From contig NZ_OY762905.1 of assembly GCF_963666525.1 (NCBI RefSeq), positions 2,893,501 through 2,957,500 on the forward strand: a stretch of 64,000 nt of DNA, read 5' to 3'. Position 1 is the first letter of the stretch. Each line of letters opens with the position of its first letter. The DNA is from an uncultured Cohaesibacter sp. Its GTDB lineage: Bacteria; Pseudomonadota; Alphaproteobacteria; Rhizobiales; Cohaesibacteraceae. The translations under genes were made by a program, and so were the position numbers. The notes below the pieces were generated by a model, which saw only the letters and a program-made list of their open reading frames with translations, did not search any database and had not been told where the DNA came from. This document shows, piece after piece, positions 9,062 to 18,328 of this stretch.

Positions 9062-9721
9062 ATGATCAACTCAGACGGCTTGAGACGGAGGCGGATTCCC
9101 CTGTTCTCCCATCCCGGAACAAGCCTGGTGCATGTGATCGCCCCGATGCTCGTGGGCGTCATGTCTCAGGTTGCCTGCGCCGAGGCCGCTGATGCGCAAT
9201 CACTGCCCCGGGCAAAAAGCCAAATTCAGGCCGAGGCCATGTTTGAGGCCGACGAGACGCCCACTGGGGCTGTCGCCAAGCCGGACGCGAAGTCCGTCGA
9301 GGACATGGATGCCGACCGCTTTTGCAAGAATATTTCCAGCCTCGCCTCGGAACAGCGCTACGCCTGGCAGCTGCGCAACCTGATTTCCATGCAGAATGAC
9401 ATTGACGAGCGCATCGAGAAACTCGAGGCACTCAGGGCGGATGTCCAGGACTGGATCGGCAAGCGCGACAAGGTGCTGAGCGAAGTGAAGGACCATATCA
9501 TTCAGGTCTATGAGCGCATGCGTCCGGAAGCGGCAGCGGAACGGCTGGCAAGTGTGGAGGATGACGTGGCGATTGCCCTGCTCGCCAAAATGAAACCGCG
9601 TGTTGTCAGTGCCATCCTCAACGAGATGGACGCAGGCAAGGCCTCCCAGCTGACACAGGCCATGGCCTCGCTGGTAGAAATCAAGCCTGGAGACGAGATC
9701 CCTGGAGACAAGATCCAATGA
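9062..9721 (+). CDS. motE: Flagellar motor periplasmic chaperone MotE
   Basis: A 219-residue exported protein with a hydrophobic N-terminal segment, a coiled coil at about residues 115-160, and a C-terminal stretch (ALLAKMKPRVVSAILNEMD) typical of the MgtE-N-like domain of MotE. In rhizobia MotE is a periplasmic chaperone for the stator-associated protein MotC, which is also encoded here (25930-27384). The ATG at 9062 follows GCGAGG at good spacing. The gene leads a plus-strand operon and overlaps flgH by ATGA. Placing motE before flgH-fliL-fliP is the usual rhizobial arrangement. Confidence 0.85.
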   Translation: MINSDGLRRRRIPLFSHPGTSLVHVIAPMLVGVMSQVACAEAADAQSLPRAKSQIQAEAMFEADETPTGAVAKPDAKSVEDMDADRFCKNISSLASEQRYAWQLRNLISMQNDIDERIEKLEALRADVQDWIGKRDKVLSEVKDHIIQVYERMRPEAAAERLASVEDDVAIALLAKMKPRVVSAILNEMDAGKASQLTQAMASLVEIKPGDEIPGDKIQ

Positions 9722-10452
9722 CATCCCCCCTTTCCGCGAACCTGCTTTCCGTTAAACCGCTGCTGGCTGTGCTGGGTCTCATCCTGCTTGTCGGCTGTGC
9801 GGGCAAGCAGGAGCCGATTGGCGCCACGCCCGAGTTGACCCCGGTCGGAATGGGGCTCAACCATCAGGTGGTCAATCCGACCCTTGTCGGCTATCAGCCG
9901 GTTGCCAACCGCAGTTTCCACGCCATGTGGTCGGATGACCGCAACCAGTTCTTCATGGAGCCGCGGGCCAAAAGGGTTGGCGATGTGCTGACCGTGATGA
10001 TCAACATTGCAGACAAGGCCAATCTGGACAACGCCTCCGATCGCAGCCGGGACAGCTCGGAAAAACAGACCTTGGGCTTCGGCTTCAATCTCTTCGGCTT
10101 TGGCGAGGATGGCGACGCCGAGTTCGGGGCCGATTCCAAGAGTTCAACGAAAGGCAAGGGCGCGATCAACCGCAAGGAGGAAATCGACCTTCAGGTCGCT
10201 GCTGTCGTGACACAGGTTCTGCCCAACCACAATCTGGTGATTTCCGGTAGTCAGGAAGTCCGCGTCAATGCGGAGGTGCGCGTGCTCAATGTCGAGGGCA
10301 TCGTGCGGCCCCGTGATATCGCGGCGGACAACATGATCACCTACGACAAGATTGCCGAAGCCCGCATTTCCTATGGTGGACGTGGCCGCATCACCGAAGT
10401 TCAGCAACCCGCCTGGGGGCAGCAGATCTATGACCGGGTCGTGCCCTTCTAA
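9718..10452 (+). CDS. flgH: Flagellar L-ring lipoprotein FlgH
   Basis: A 244-residue outer-membrane lipoprotein that forms the L-ring bushing around the rod. A signal peptide ends in the lipobox LLVGC with the lipidated cysteine at residue 27. Later parts match FlgH: an RVGDVLTVMIN-like stretch, the VTQVLPNHNLVISGSQEV segment, and a final region ending in a WGQQIYDRVVPF-type tail. It overlaps motE by four bases, so translation is probably coupled. A 115-bp gap separates it from fliL. Confidence 0.95.
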   Translation: MTSPLSANLLSVKPLLAVLGLILLVGCAGKQEPIGATPELTPVGMGLNHQVVNPTLVGYQPVANRSFHAMWSDDRNQFFMEPRAKRVGDVLTVMINIADKANLDNASDRSRDSSEKQTLGFGFNLFGFGEDGDAEFGADSKSSTKGKGAINRKEEIDLQVAAVVTQVLPNHNLVISGSQEVRVNAEVRVLNVEGIVRPRDIAADNMITYDKIAEARISYGGRGRITEVQQPAWGQQIYDRVVPF

Positions 10453-10567
10453 GGGCCATCCCGGGAAGGGCCAAAGGCAGGGTTGCGCCTTGAAGGATGC
10501 TGCTTACGCCTCAGGCCAACCAGATCAATGCCAGATCAATCAATGAGTTGAAGGATACACTGCCAAG

Positions 10568-11074
10568 ATGTCGAATATTGTGGTCATACCGGATGGAGGC
10601 GCCCCCGCCAGATCGGGCAAGTCGGACATGAGCCTGTTTGTCACGATCCTCATCATGACACTGCTGGCTTCCGGTATTGGAGCCCTCGTTGGCATGCAGC
10701 TCGTCAACCAGACCCGCCACATGGTGCTGGAAGAAAAAAGGGAGAAGGACGTTCCCCCCGTTCACGCCCTTTACGAGGAACCAAGCTCAATCGTCGCCCT
10801 CAAGCCGATCATCGTCAATCTGGCCGGAGTGGAAAAGGCCTTCGTGCGGGTGCAGGGCAGTGTGGTCTTCCGCAAGGATGCCATGGAGCAGTCGCAGATT
10901 CTCACCAGTCAGATCGAAAGCGACATTGCCGCCTATCTGCGCACGCTGAAGGTTTCCGATCTGGAAGGCGCCACCGGGCTGCAGAATCTGCGCGAGGACC
11001 TCGACCAGCGCGCCCGGGTCCGGGCCGATGGCAACGTCCGTGAATTCATTCTTGAGACAATGGTGATCCAGTGA
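10568..11074 (+). CDS. fliL: Flagellar basal body-associated protein FliL
   Basis: A 168-residue single-span membrane protein: short cytoplasmic N-terminus, a helix at about residues 22-45, and a periplasmic domain with the FliL-type sequence IIVNLAGVEKAFVRVQGSVVF. FliL surrounds the stator units near the motor and affects torque. The ORF ends in the GTGA that begins fliP, so the two are coupled. A second protein of similar outline occurs at 36100-36555. Confidence 0.9.
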   Translation: MSNIVVIPDGGAPARSGKSDMSLFVTILIMTLLASGIGALVGMQLVNQTRHMVLEEKREKDVPPVHALYEEPSSIVALKPIIVNLAGVEKAFVRVQGSVVFRKDAMEQSQILTSQIESDIAAYLRTLKVSDLEGATGLQNLREDLDQRARVRADGNVREFILETMVIQ

Positions 11075-11814
11075 AAAGACTAGCATTCGGTTTGCCCCTG
11101 TTTCTGCTGCTCGCAAGTCCTGCGTGGGCCCAGTCGATCGATCTTGGCAGCCTGTTGCCATCGGGCGAGGCCTCTGCATCGGGGCGCATGATCCAGCTGA
11201 TCGCGCTGATCACGGTGCTGTCGATTGCGCCGGGTCTGCTGATCATGGTGACCAGCTTCATCCGCTTTTCCATCGCCTTTTCCTTCCTGCGGTCGGGCAT
11301 GGGGCTGCAGTCGACTCCCTCCAACATGGTCATGATCAGTCTGGCCCTGTTCATGACCTTCTATGTCATGGGGCCGACCTTTGACCGGGCCTGGCACGAT
11401 GGCGTGCAACCGCTCATCAACAACGAGATCAATGAACAGCAGGCCTACGAACGGGTGTCCGCTCCCTTCCGCTCCTTCATGCTTCAGCACGTGCGTGACG
11501 AGGACATCTCGATGTTTACCGATCTGGCAGTCGCCAATCTCAACGCGACAGCCGCCACCTCGCCCGACGCAGTGGAGATGCGGGTCCTCATCCCCTCTTT
11601 CATGATTTCCGAATTGCGCCGGGGGTTCGAGATGGGGTTCCTGATCGCCCTGCCTTTTCTGGTCATCGACCTGATTGTTGCAACCATAACCATGTCGATG
11701 GGCATGATGATGTTGCCGCCAACCGCCATTTCTCTGCCCTTCAAGGCGCTGTTCTTCGTGCTGATCGATGGCTGGAACATCCTTGTGGGAAGTCTTGTAC
11801 GCTCCTTCTTCTGA
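11071..11814 (+). CDS. fliP: Flagellar export gate protein FliP
   Basis: A 247-residue inner-membrane protein with a signal peptide (LLLASPAWAQS) and four transmembrane helices, matching FliP, which with FliQ and FliR forms the export channel core. Conserved stretches include LSIAPGLLIMVTSF, LALFMTFYVMGPTF and IPSFMISELRRGFEMGF. Translation starts at a GTG that overlaps the fliL stop (GTGA). A strong terminator follows. fliQ (18062) and fliR (33111) lie in other operons. Confidence 0.96.
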   Translation: MKRLAFGLPLFLLLASPAWAQSIDLGSLLPSGEASASGRMIQLIALITVLSIAPGLLIMVTSFIRFSIAFSFLRSGMGLQSTPSNMVMISLALFMTFYVMGPTFDRAWHDGVQPLINNEINEQQAYERVSAPFRSFMLQHVRDEDISMFTDLAVANLNATAATSPDAVEMRVLIPSFMISELRRGFEMGFLIALPFLVIDLIVATITMSMGMMMLPPTAISLPFKALFFVLIDGWNILVGSLVRSFF

Positions 11815-11870
11815 CCCGGCCTGCTGCCGGGCACCGTCCATTCCTGGCTCTCATTTGACAGCCGCACCTC

Positions 11871-11907
11871 AACGCCAGTCACATCCTCCGTGGCTGGCGT
11901 TTTTTCT
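11871..11907 (+). terminator. Rho-independent terminator after fliP
   Basis: A 12-bp stem (AACGCCAGTCAC, 11871-11882; GTGGCTGGCGTT, 11890-11901, one G-U pair) has a 7-base loop and is followed by TTTTCTT. It ends the motE-flgH-fliL-fliP unit. Confidence 0.9.
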
Positions 11908-12078
11908 TAGCGGCAGTCGAGCGCGGATCCGTTGCGGACAAGGCGACGAAAAAGCGTCGAAAATTTGAATTAAAACAAAAAATAATAAAATAAAATCAAT
12001 AAGATATGGTGGTTTCGACAGGTTCGGGCAAGTTTGAAGGCTTAAAACGTGTCTATCGGAATTTGCTGGAGACCCCAA

Positions 12079-12462
12079 ATGGAACCTGTCTATTTGATGA
12101 AATTGGCCAAGGAGCACCAGAACTGGTTGTCTGTTCGCGAGAACACGATCGCCCAGAATGTCGCCAACGCCAATACCCCAGGCTATCGGGCCAAGGACGT
12201 GGAAGGTTTTTCCTCGCTCTTTGACAAGGCTCATGTGCGCATGGCCAGCACTCAACCCGGACACATGACCGCCATGGCTCAGGCCACCCGCAGTGTCGAT
12301 GTTGAGAAGAGCGATAGCTGGGACATCACCTATTCCGGAAACTCGGTATCACTGGAACAGGAAATGATGAAAGCCGGTGAAGTCGCCCGAGATCATACTC
12401 TGACAACGAACCTTATCAAATCCATACACGGTATGATGATGATGGCAGCGAAGGCACAGTGA
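12079..12462 (+). CDS. flgB: Flagellar proximal rod protein FlgB
   Basis: A 127-residue rod protein. The start [10 protein letters not shown] at 12079 is preferred over one 10 residues upstream because GGAG lies at good spacing and the family begins here. The motif [20 protein letters not shown] is the rod/hook N-terminal signature. FlgB builds the proximal rod in the periplasm with FlgC, FlgF and FliE. It is first in an operon flgB-flgC-fliE-flgG-flgA-flgI, and its stop overlaps the flgC start. The upstream 170 bp are AT-rich (11960-12010) and probably hold the promoter. Confidence 0.95.
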   Translation: MEPVYLMKLAKEHQNWLSVRENTIAQNVANANTPGYRAKDVEGFSSLFDKAHVRMASTQPGHMTAMAQATRSVDVEKSDSWDITYSGNSVSLEQEMMKAGEVARDHTLTTNLIKSIHGMMMMAAKAQ

Positions 12463-12878
12463 TGATTGATCCACTTTCCGCAACATTCAAGATTTCTTCA
12501 ACCGGGTTGTCCGCGCAGGCAGAGCGCATGCGCGTCATTTCCGAAAACCTCGCCAACGCCCAGTCGACCGGGGCGACCCCGGGCTCCGATCCCTACCGCC
12601 GCAAGACCATTGTCTTTGCCGAGGAAATGGACCGCGCAGCTGGAGCCTCCCTCGTCAAGGTCAAGAATATCGGCACCGACACCGCGCCGTTCACGGTTGA
12701 ATATGACCCCTCCAGCCCGGCGGCCGACGAAAATGGCCAGGTCAAACTGCCAAACGTCAACACTCTGATCGAGCTGGCTGACATGCGGGAGACCAACCGC
12801 AGCTATGAGGCCAACCTCAAGGTGATGACCCAGACACGCAGCATGGTCCTGCGTACCATTGATCTGCTCAGGAGCTGA
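12462..12878 (+). CDS. flgC: Flagellar proximal rod protein FlgC
   Basis: A 138-residue rod protein starting at ATG 12462, which overlaps the flgB stop by one base (TGATG); a GTG just upstream at 12459 is also possible. The N-terminus has the rod signature ([16 protein letters not shown]) and the C-terminus the matching helix [21 protein letters not shown]. The length is normal for FlgC. It joins FlgB and FlgF in the periplasmic rod. Confidence 0.95.
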   Translation: MIDPLSATFKISSTGLSAQAERMRVISENLANAQSTGATPGSDPYRRKTIVFAEEMDRAAGASLVKVKNIGTDTAPFTVEYDPSSPAADENGQVKLPNVNTLIELADMRETNRSYEANLKVMTQTRSMVLRTIDLLRS

Positions 12879-12880
12879 AG

Positions 12881-13228
12881 ATGCTAGATAGTTTGAGTGC
12901 CGTATCCAGTCTGTCCACCCGGGGCACCGGTTTCAACACCGTCTCCGAGACGCGCTTCATCAGCAATGGCAGTGGCCCGGTCGATCTGACCGGTCAAGTC
13001 GATGAAACGGGCCGGACTTTTGCCGACTATTTTTCCGGCGTGACCAGCAACACCATAGACACCATCAAGCATGGCGAGGCAGCCGCGATTGCCGGCATCG
13101 AGGGCAAGCAGTCCGTCCAGAATGTCGTCGATGCAGTGATGAACGCCGAGCTTGCCCTGCAGTCAGCCATTGCCATTCGCGACAAGGTGGTTGCCGCCTA
13201 TCAGGAAGTCAGTCGCATGACCATCTGA
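12881..13228 (+). CDS. fliE: Flagellar hook-basal body protein FliE
   Basis: A 115-residue protein that begins two bases after flgC. FliE links the MS-ring to the rod and is the first rod-type export substrate. The C-terminal two thirds match the family: a helix with EAAAIAGIEGKQSVQNVVDAV, and the ending DKVVAAYQEVSRMTI, close to the usual KVVAAYQEIMRMQI ending of FliE. The N-terminal ~40 residues are less conserved. Confidence 0.93.
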   Translation: MLDSLSAVSSLSTRGTGFNTVSETRFISNGSGPVDLTGQVDETGRTFADYFSGVTSNTIDTIKHGEAAAIAGIEGKQSVQNVVDAVMNAELALQSAIAIRDKVVAAYQEVSRMTI

Positions 13229-13293
13229 TGCAGATCAGAGGGTGCCTGCGTTGAGGCTGGGTTGATCAGCCATTTCAGATCGAGGAAATTATC

Positions 13294-14082
13294 ATGAAAG
13301 CTCTTGCCATTGCTGCGACCGGAATGAGCGCGCAGCAGCTGAATGTTGAAGTGATTGCCAACAACATCTCCAACATGAACACCACCGGCTTCAAGCGGGC
13401 CCGTGCCGAATTCACTGATCTGCTCTATCAGGCGGAGCGCGTGCAGGGCGTACCCAACCGCACCGGTGAGGCACCGATACCGGAAGGAGCGCAGCTTGGT
13501 CTTGGTGTCCGCACCGCCGCCATCCGCAACCTGCACACCCAGGGAACCCTGAACAATACCTCCAACAGCTTTGATCTGGCCATCGACGGCAAGGGCTGGT
13601 TCACGGTCAGCAATGCCGACGGCGAGACCTTCTATACCCGTGCGGGTTCGTTCAATACCAACGGCGAAGGGCGACTTGTTACATCGGATGGCTATCCGGT
13701 CGAGCCGGCCATCACCATTCCCGATGACACCACCGATGTGCAGATCAACGAAAATGGTCAGGTCTATGCCACCATCGACGGTCAGGCCGCCCCCCAGCTT
13801 CTGGGGCAGTTGCAGCTTGCCGTCTTTGCCAATGACGCTGGCCTCGAAGCCAAGGGTGGCAACCTGTTTGCCGAGACCGAAGCGTCTGGACAAGCGGTGG
13901 AAGGAAATGCCGGCGAGACCGGCTTCGGCTCCATCCGTCAGGGCTATCTGGAAGATTCCAACGTTGATCCGGTCAAGGAAATCACAGCCCTGATAGCAGC
14001 CCAGCGTGGCTACGAAATGAACTCCAAGGTGATCAAGGCCGCCGATGACATGGCCGGCGTTGTCACACAGGGGATCCGGTGA
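13294..14082 (+). CDS. flgG: Flagellar distal rod protein FlgG
   Basis: A 262-residue distal rod protein, the normal length. The N-terminal signature is [20 protein letters not shown], the middle has [24 protein letters not shown] sequence, and the C-terminus ends with the coiled segment around [19 protein letters not shown]. It follows fliE after 65 bp and overlaps the start of flgA. Two paralogues in the window are FlgF (39594-40319) and FlgE (22342-23646). Confidence 0.96.
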   Translation: MKALAIAATGMSAQQLNVEVIANNISNMNTTGFKRARAEFTDLLYQAERVQGVPNRTGEAPIPEGAQLGLGVRTAAIRNLHTQGTLNNTSNSFDLAIDGKGWFTVSNADGETFYTRAGSFNTNGEGRLVTSDGYPVEPAITIPDDTTDVQINENGQVYATIDGQAAPQLLGQLQLAVFANDAGLEAKGGNLFAETEASGQAVEGNAGETGFGSIRQGYLEDSNVDPVKEITALIAAQRGYEMNSKVIKAADDMAGVVTQGIR

Positions 14083-14597
14083 TGGCTGAGCCGGTTGTAA
14101 AGGCGCAAACTGCGCCGATGCGGCCTGTGGCGCGCGTTGTCCTGACGCTCGGGGCCGCGCTGCTGATGGCCCTTGCCCTTGTCCAGATCGCAGGCGCGGC
14201 AACCCGCTCGGTCGTGACCCTGCCCGTGCCACGAGCCACCATTGCGGCCGGGGATGTAATTACACTTTCTGTGCTGGAAAGCCGCAAGTTCAACGCCACC
14301 AGTTTTGATCGCTTCTCCGTCATTCCCAATGTCAATGACATTCTGGGCAAGGAGGCCGTCCGCCGCCTGCCCGTGGGCATGCCGATCCAGCGGTCTGCCG
14401 TTCGTCGCCGCGAAATCGTCAAGCGGGGCGAGCCAGCCCAACTGGTCTTTCAGGACCGGGGCCTGGAAATCATCGCCCATGTCGAGCCGTTGGAAGACGG
14501 GGTTGCTGGCGAAATCATCCGGGTCCGCAACGTCGACACCGGTCTGATCGTCGTCGGGCGTGTTGAAGAGAATGGTACGATTTCGATAGGGCCATGA
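14082..14597 (+). CDS. flgA: P-ring assembly chaperone FlgA
   Basis: A 171-residue periplasmic protein starting at ATG 14082, overlapping the flgG stop by one base. An N-terminal hydrophobic helix (ARVVLTLGAALLMALALVQ) is followed by a SAF-type domain (VPRATIAAGDVITLSVL) and the C-terminal FlgA core with GMPIQRSAVRR and VGRVEENGTISI. FlgA assists assembly of the FlgI P-ring, encoded next. It is shorter than enterobacterial FlgA, as usual in rhizobia. Confidence 0.9.
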   Translation: MAEPVVKAQTAPMRPVARVVLTLGAALLMALALVQIAGAATRSVVTLPVPRATIAAGDVITLSVLESRKFNATSFDRFSVIPNVNDILGKEAVRRLPVGMPIQRSAVRRREIVKRGEPAQLVFQDRGLEIIAHVEPLEDGVAGEIIRVRNVDTGLIVVGRVEENGTISIGP

Positions 14598-14598
14598 C

Positions 14599-15711
14599 AT
14601 GAAGACTTTCACCAAATGCCTTGTCGCCGCGCTCTGGTCGCTGGCGCTTGTCTGGGATGCCTCGGCCGCCGTGCGCATCAAGGATGTCACCTCCCTCGAA
14701 GGGGTGCGCGACAACCAGATCATCGGTTATGGCCTCGTGGTCGGTCTCAAGGGGTCTGGCGACACCATGCGGAACTCGCCATTCACCGAGCAGTCCCTGC
14801 AGTCGATGCTCGACAGCATGGGCGTCAATGTGCGCAACGCCAACCTGCGGACCCGCAACGTCGCCGCCGTGGTGGTGACGGCCAATTTTCCCGCCTTCAT
14901 CAAGAAGGGATCGCGGATCGACGTCAATGTCTCCTCGCTGGGGGATGCGTCCTCCCTGTCGGGCGGCACCCTTATCGCGACCCCGCTGATGGGATCGGAC
15001 GGCAAGGTCTATGCCGTTGCCCAGGGCGGTCTTGCGGTTGCCGGCTTTTCCGAACAGGGGCAGGCCCAGTCTCTCAGTGAGGGCATCGCCACCTCGGGCA
15101 TGATCCCCAACGGGGCAATTGTCGAACGGGAACTCGATGACGACTTCATCAATCTGCCTTCCTTCGTATTGCAGCTTTCCAACCCGGACTTCAACACCGC
15201 GGTGCGGATCGCCGACGCCATCAACGCCTTCTCACGAGAGCGCTACGGACTGATGCTCGCCAAGGAGCGCGACTTCCGCTCGGTCGTTCTGCAAAAGCCC
15301 GGCCGGGTCAGTGCCACCCGCTTCATTGCCCAGATAGAAGGTCTGGTGATCCAGCCCGACACCCCGGCCAAGGTCGTGGTGGATGAACGGACGGGCACGG
15401 TGGTCATTGGCAACAATGTGCAGATCTCGACGGTTGCCGTCACCTATGGCAGCATGGTGGTGCGGATCACGGAGAACCCCGTCGCCAGCCAGCCACAGCC
15501 CTTCTCGCGAGGCGGACAGACGGTCGTCCTACCGCAGACAGACATCACCGCGTCGCAGGATGGGGGCTCCCTGTCGATCATTGGCGGCACCGACCTGCAA
15601 ACCATCGTCAGTGGCCTCAACCGCATTGGCCTCAGGCCATCAGGGGTGATATCCATCCTTCAGACCATCAAGTCGGTTGGTGCCCTGCAGGCTGAGCTGG
15701 TCATCCAGTAG
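14599..15711 (+). CDS. flgI: Flagellar P-ring protein FlgI
   Basis: A 370-residue periplasmic protein with a cleavable signal peptide (LVWDASAAVRIKDV). Family landmarks are LEGVRDNQIIGYGLVVGL at the mature N-terminus, GGTLIATPLMGSDGKVYAVAQG in the middle, and the C-terminal GLRPSGVISILQTIKSVGALQAELVIQ-like segment. FlgI makes the ring in the peptidoglycan layer. It is last in the flgB operon and is followed by a terminator hairpin. Confidence 0.97.
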   Translation: MKTFTKCLVAALWSLALVWDASAAVRIKDVTSLEGVRDNQIIGYGLVVGLKGSGDTMRNSPFTEQSLQSMLDSMGVNVRNANLRTRNVAAVVVTANFPAFIKKGSRIDVNVSSLGDASSLSGGTLIATPLMGSDGKVYAVAQGGLAVAGFSEQGQAQSLSEGIATSGMIPNGAIVERELDDDFINLPSFVLQLSNPDFNTAVRIADAINAFSRERYGLMLAKERDFRSVVLQKPGRVSATRFIAQIEGLVIQPDTPAKVVVDERTGTVVIGNNVQISTVAVTYGSMVVRITENPVASQPQPFSRGGQTVVLPQTDITASQDGGSLSIIGGTDLQTIVSGLNRIGLRPSGVISILQTIKSVGALQAELVIQ

Positions 15712-15737
15712 GCCGATCTCTCTTCGCAACAATCCAG

Positions 15738-15783
15738 CAGAGCCTGCGCCAGGTACCGCCCTGACGCAGGCTCTGTTGTATTT
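15738..15783 (+). terminator. Probable terminator after flgI
   Basis: An 11-bp perfect stem (CAGAGCCTGCG at 15738-15748, CGCAGGCTCTG at 15765-15775) is followed by TTGTATTT, 26 bases after the flgI stop. Confidence 0.75.
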
Positions 15784-16545
15784 GGCAAGCCTTTGCAGTG
15801 GCGGGCTGCGGCTGGCTGTCCACCCGTGTGGCCCTGACAGATGCCATCCGCAGGGCTTTCTGCGGGGGCCGGCAGTGGTGGGCTTCTTGACAGGGGCTTG
15901 TGCTATCTGAACGCGAAAACCGTCTCAAGGATGGAGTTCTGCGCGGGCGGCCATGCCTTGTACCCAGACGCCCTCTGAGAGCCTTCCGGCAGGCATCCTG
16001 TTGCTGGTGACAGGTTAATGCCGGGGCGTGCTGCTGAACCTTTCGGGTTTTGTCTCTGAATGTCCTTTATGAATGTCTGTTCTGTTTCCGGATCTGTCAA
16101 AATGGAAAACTGGCATGCAAAAATGGAGCAGTTTTGTTGCGATGGATGTCCTATGTAAAATTGGCAATGCAATATAAGTGATGCTAAGTACTTTCCCTAT
16201 GAAAGTTTATCCAAAGCGTAAAATTTGAAAAGCTATTGTTTCAATGGTGTTATTGGATTGTGTGGAATATAAGTGTAAACAGTCGTTAACCATTCGGCTA
16301 TGTGAAGGCTTGATTGTGCGCAGTCTCAGGCATAAATGTCTTGTAAATCGAGTGCATTAAGGCGCTTGGATCAAATCCTCCAGAAAAATAACGCCACTTT
16401 TAGACATAATTCTACTAAAAGCACGCGCTTGCCGTTTATATTTCTTTTCCCGCTCTATCTGAAAGCTGTATTGGTGGTCGCCTTTTCTAGTGACGGGAGG
16501 CGGTAGTTGCAATACCTCTATACCTATCAAGGATGGAGTGTTGCG
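15784..16545. other. Long leader region upstream of ftcR
   Basis: A gene-free stretch of about 760 bp. The first part is GC-rich with no convincing reading frame; 16150-16480 is clearly AT-rich and probably holds the ftcR promoter and regulator sites. A TTAACCAT octamer is annotated separately. I see no conserved RNA structure that I can name. Confidence 0.5.
16286..16293 (+). promoter_or_regulatory. Possible CtrA half-site TTAACCAT upstream of ftcR
   Basis: TTAACCAT matches the octamer form of the CtrA recognition sequence known from Caulobacter, in the AT-rich leader 253 bp before the ftcR start. CtrA controls early flagellar genes in several alphaproteobacteria. A single octamer can occur by chance, so this is only a candidate. 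Confidence 0.3.
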
Positions 16546-17235
16546 ATGATCGTACTGATTGAAAACAGAGAGTTGGTGGCAGATGGTTACACCGCCGGCT
16601 TTCAGCGGGAAGGGGTTCCTTCCATTGGCATTGTGCCTCAGGAATTCGGCAGCTGGGTGACCAGCATTTCAGACTCGGATATCAACGCAGTGGAAGCCTT
16701 TCTGCTGGGGGATTGCGAAGAAAGAAACCGCTATCCCAGCCTGATCCGCAGCCGTTGCCGGAAAACGCCTCTGATTGCTCTCAATGACAAGACGTCTCTG
16801 GAACAGACCCTGGATCTGTTTGCCGCCGGTTTTGACGACGTGGTCAGCAAACCAATTCATGTAAGGGAAATTCTGGTAAGGGCGGCTGTCATCAGCAGAC
16901 GGTCCGGGGAGCAATCTGAAATGCAGCAGGTAGAAGGTGATGTGCGGGTCTATTTTGACGGGAGGTCCCCGGAGATCTGCGGCGAAGCCCTCGAGCTGCC
17001 ACGCAGGGAACGACGCATCCTGGAGTATCTGGTCAAGAACCGTGATCGCCGTGTGAGCCGTGCCCAGATCTATAACGCGGTCTATGGGCTGCTCAATGAG
17101 GACGTCGAGGAAACCGTCGTCGAGAGCCACATCAGCAAGCTGCGCAAGAAGCTCAAGAAACGTCTGGGTTACGACCCGATCGATTCCAAGCGTTACCTCG
17201 GCTACATGTTCAACGCTCTGACGGAACAGGGCTGA
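16546..17235 (+). CDS. ftcR: Flagellar transcriptional regulator FtcR (Rem-like)
   Basis: A 229-residue response-regulator-like protein. The start MIVLIENRELV at 16546 fits the family; an upstream start adds 13 atypical residues. Residues 1-125 form a receiver-like domain, which keeps a DDVVSKPI segment resembling the conserved lysine end but shows no clear phospho-acceptor aspartate where one is expected. Residues 135-229 are an OmpR-type winged helix (LPRRERRILEYLVKN, ESHISKLRKKLKKR, RYLGYMF). FtcR/Rem activates flagellar class genes in Brucella and Sinorhizobium. It stands alone here between the two divergent structural operons. Confidence 0.9.
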   Translation: MIVLIENRELVADGYTAGFQREGVPSIGIVPQEFGSWVTSISDSDINAVEAFLLGDCEERNRYPSLIRSRCRKTPLIALNDKTSLEQTLDLFAAGFDDVVSKPIHVREILVRAAVISRRSGEQSEMQQVEGDVRVYFDGRSPEICGEALELPRRERRILEYLVKNRDRRVSRAQIYNAVYGLLNEDVEETVVESHISKLRKKLKKRLGYDPIDSKRYLGYMFNALTEQG

Positions 17236-18061
17236 ACGATCCAACTGAATCGAAAGATTGCACTGCAATTTGTTTCACCAAGAAATTTCGAACCAGTATT
17301 TTTCATTTTGAGTTGGTTCACCGTTTTGAACTGCAAAGCCTCGAAAAGACACGGAATGACTTACCGCGGGTTTCCAGACATGATGTCTGGGCGAAGGCTT
17401 TTCTCAGATCCGGCGTGCGTTCTGCCCAGCCGGTAGTATTTCCAGATTCCATGGGTCGAATCTGCGGCCCGAAGATGTAGCTACCAAGGTGAGGCCCCTG
17501 AGAGGCGGACCTGTCGGCAGGTGCCCTTCAGCGCCGTACAAACATGGCTGCTCATAAATGGCCTCAGGTGCTTTTCAGGCGGCTTTCAGGGCCTGCTGAA
17601 GCATGGTTGTCCGGACAGGCTCGCGTGCCCATAACGCCTTCCTCGTTGAACCATGGGCCATTGCGCGGCATTGGAAAGCCAGTTGGCCATGCAGCATGCT
17701 ACCCCATCCCTTTTCCTGCGGCGCTCACCCGCTCTCTACAGACGATTGAAAGCCATTCGGGCCAGCGATCCTCGCTCCGGCCATGTCGCGACGATGCCTC
17801 CATGGCCTTCACGGGGAAGCTGGCAAATGCAGATCGGGTTCAGGGGAAAGAACAGGGGCTCTGGTGCCCGTCCATGCGGATCGGCGACAGGAGGACCGCA
17901 GCGATCAGGCTCAGGACTAAGGGGCGCCGCGAGTGGATGGCATAAAGAGGAGAAAAGACAGCAGACCATCTCGCCGGAAGCGGCAAGGCACGCGCCGACC
18001 CGCTTCTGATGTCGCCCGGGCAGGTCAAGATGAGCTGGGGTCAGCAGGCCAGACGGTGCTA
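17236..18061. other. Gene-free region between ftcR and fliQ
   Basis: About 826 bp lying between convergent genes. It contains a 17-bp palindrome at 17374-17390 (CCAGACAT-G-ATGTCTGG), which could fold as a hairpin after ftcR, but without a T-run. Short frames on both strands at 17544-18028 have no family features. In rhizobia flhA and fliR often follow fliQ; here they lie 16 kb away, so this may be a scar of rearrangement. Confidence 0.45.
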
Positions 18062-18328
18062 TCAGAAGCCGTGCTCGATCCGGTCATAGACCACCTGGGT
18101 AAAGCTGGTGATCTGTGCTCCGATAAAGGTGCCACTGGCGATCAGCATCAGAAAGATGACCAAAATCTTGGGAATGAAGGTGAGGGTCATTTCCTGCACC
18201 TGTGTCAGAGCCTGAAACAGCGCAATACCGATCCCCACCACCATGGCAGCCCCGACCGCGGGGCTGGCGGCAACAATGATGGTCCAGAAGGCTTCCCGGA
18301 CCAGATCCAGTGCATCGACCTCATTCAT
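18062..18328 (-). CDS. fliQ: Flagellar export gate protein FliQ
   Basis: An 88-residue, two-helix inner-membrane protein, the normal length for FliQ. It begins MNEVDALDLVREAFW and has the family sequence GIGIALFQALTQVQEMTLTF followed by a second helix. FliP, FliQ and FliR make the flagellar export channel. It is last in the flgE operon and overlaps the flgD stop by one base. Confidence 0.96.
   Translation of the reverse strand: MNEVDALDLVREAFWTIIVAASPAVGAAMVVGIGIALFQALTQVQEMTLTFIPKILVIFLMLIASGTFIGAQITSFTQVVYDRIEHGF

Noticed and set aside
17544..18028. Short frames on both strands between ftcR and fliQ
   Set aside because: Overlapping frames compete without motifs, good start sites or operon context; a short hydrophobic stretch on the minus strand was not enough.
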